The notes beneath the pieces were generated by a model, which did no database searches, was not told the DNA's origin, and was given only the letters and a program-made list of their open reading frames with translations. From Bacillota bacterium (lineage in GTDB: Bacteria > Bacillota_E > Sulfobacillia > Sulfobacillales > Sulfobacillaceae), in NCBI GenBank assembly GCA_021820165.1, contig JAKADW010000111.1, forward strand, positions 1 through 6,912: a stretch of DNA of 6,912 bases, read 5' to 3'. A program made the position numbers and the translations under genes. This document shows, one piece after another, positions 6,214 to 6,912 of this stretch. Numbering within the stretch: position 1 is the first letter of the stretch; each line of letters opens with the position of its first letter.

Positions 6214-6294
6214 TGCGTACACCTCCTTCATGAGCGACCTATTGGGCCACGTGATTGGCCAACTATTGGAACTTACGCCCCACTCGGTGGTTTA
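6214..6294. promoter_or_regulatory. Shared divergent control region with repeated ATTGG
   Basis: About 80 bases separate the two divergent genes and must hold both promoters. ATTGG occurs three times on the + strand (6241-6245, 6254-6258, 6265-6269), two of them as CTATTGG (6239-6245, 6263-6269), and the palindrome CACGTG lies at 6248-6253. TTGGAA (6266-6271) with TTTAAT (6291-6296) is a possible but wide-spaced (19-base) promoter toward the MFS gene. A regulator site is plausible but unproven. Confidence 0.3.
6220..6228 (-). promoter_or_regulatory. Strong Shine-Dalgarno deciding a TTG start
   Basis: On the - strand this reads AAGGAGGTG, a near-perfect anti-16S match, eight bases (from GGAGG) upstream of the TTG at 6213. 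It overlaps what would be codons 2-4 if the ATG at 6231 were used. Confidence 0.8.
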
Positions 6295-6299
6295 ATGTC

Positions 6300-6306
6300 A
6301 GGAGGT
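6300..6306 (+). promoter_or_regulatory. Shine-Dalgarno AGGAGGT for the MFS transporter
   Basis: AGGAGGT lies nine bases before a TTG at 6316. It falls inside the coding sequence if the ATG at 6295 is taken as the start. Confidence 0.65.
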
Positions 6307-6315
6307 TTGGCATCG

Positions 6316-6912
6316 TTGCAAAAACTGTTTGATCGGCAGGATTTTCCGGCCCGGGTCGAGCCGGTATCTTTCTTGGGTCTCGCGCTATTATCACAAACCG
6401 GTATGTCCTTTGTTCAACAAGGTCTGGTGGTGATGGGGGTTTTTTTCCTAGCAGAGTACCACCTAAGTTTGACACAGCTTGGATTAATTACGACCGCGTT
6501 ATCACTTGGCGTCATGGCCAGCATGGCTTTTGTGGGAATCACCGTGGATCGCGTGGGTCCGCGTCTGATCTTGTTTTGGGGCGCGCTGATGGCGGCCGGA
6601 TTAAGTGCCTTATTACTTGCGGTTCAGAGCTATGTCATGCTATTGGTGGTGTTATTTTTTGTCGGAGTCACCTTGGCTGTGGTGCCATCGTCCGGGACCA
6701 AGGCGGTGTTTACTGCGTTCGTAGGCCGCCCGCGCGGCCTGGTGATGGGGATTCGTCAAACCGGCGTGCCGATCGGGGCCGCGTTAGCCGCATGGTTATT
6801 GCCGCGCTTGGTACCAACCTGGCATTTGGATCCGGTCTATTTATTATTTTTTGTGGAGGTTTTGGTGACGGGGTGGACGTTTTCGCTGGTGATTCGTAGT
6901 CAGGGGGGCAAG
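6316..6912 (+). CDS. Major facilitator superfamily transporter, N-terminal half (runs off the window)
   Basis: The frame is open to the window end (199 codons seen), with no stop. About six hydrophobic segments are visible, the N-terminal half of a 12-helix MFS carrier in the cytoplasmic membrane. The hallmark loop between helices 2 and 3 reads GITVDRVGPR, matching the G-x3-D-R-x-G-x-R motif A. RGLVMGIRQTGVPIGAALAA in helix 5 is typical of MFS carriers for organic anions or drugs. The substrate cannot be told. Start: TTG at 6316 is preferred because AGGAGGT lies nine bases upstream. The in-frame ATG at 6295 would add seven residues but has only a weak GGTGG four bases ahead. Confidence 0.85.
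   Translation, partial: MQKLFDRQDFPARVEPVSFLGLALLSQTGMSFVQQGLVVMGVFFLAEYHLSLTQLGLITTALSLGVMASMAFVGITVDRVGPRLILFWGALMAAGLSALLLAVQSYVMLLVVLFFVGVTLAVVPSSGTKAVFTAFVGRPRGLVMGIRQTGVPIGAALAAWLLPRLVPTWHLDPVYLLFFVEVLVTGWTFSLVIRSQGGK

Overview
This 6.9 kb window looks like an ordinary chromosomal region from a Gram-positive bacterium of moderate to fairly high GC. Strong GGAGG-type ribosome binding sites, use of GTG and TTG starts, a lipobox lipoprotein and tightly packed genes all point that way. The gene mix (GH4 phospho-glycosidase, BadF/NAGK-type kinase, LolA-like lipoprotein, PduX-like kinase) would suit a Sulfobacillus-like Firmicute, but that genus is a guess from content, not something the sequence proves.

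Left block (1-2398): a two-gene sugar catabolism operon on the + strand. It encodes a GH4 6-phospho-beta-glucosidase-type enzyme (95-1411) followed with no spacer by a BadF/N-acetylglucosamine-kinase-type sugar kinase (1412-2398). The 94 bases before it hold a large GC-rich hairpin. They are also open in the frame that ends TGA exactly over the GH4 start codon (TGATG), so they are either the tail of an upstream operon gene or the end of an IS200/IS605-type element. The pairing suggests that a sugar is phosphorylated by ATP inside the cell and cleaved by the GH4 enzyme, rather than relying on PTS uptake.

Middle block (2399-3568): a decayed Rpn/PD-(D/E)XK nuclease-family gene (2548-3454). Two single-base losses break it into three frames, and the conserved ExQ glutamate is replaced by valine. 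A GC-rich hairpin with a short T-run follows.

Right block (3569-6912): a LolA-like lipoprotein with a DUF4367-like C-terminal part (3569-4669), a PduX-like GHMP kinase, probably L-threonine kinase of cobalamin synthesis (4767-5684), a small four-helix membrane protein on the - strand (5725-6213), and divergently from it the first half of an MFS transporter that runs off the window. The two divergent genes both appear to use TTG starts behind strong Shine-Dalgarno sequences, although each has a tempting in-frame ATG just upstream.

I do not see a convincing undescribed defence or mobile system. The points most worth a second look are the kinase/GH4 pair, the 5' hairpin, the decayed nuclease gene and the start-codon arrangement of the divergent pair.
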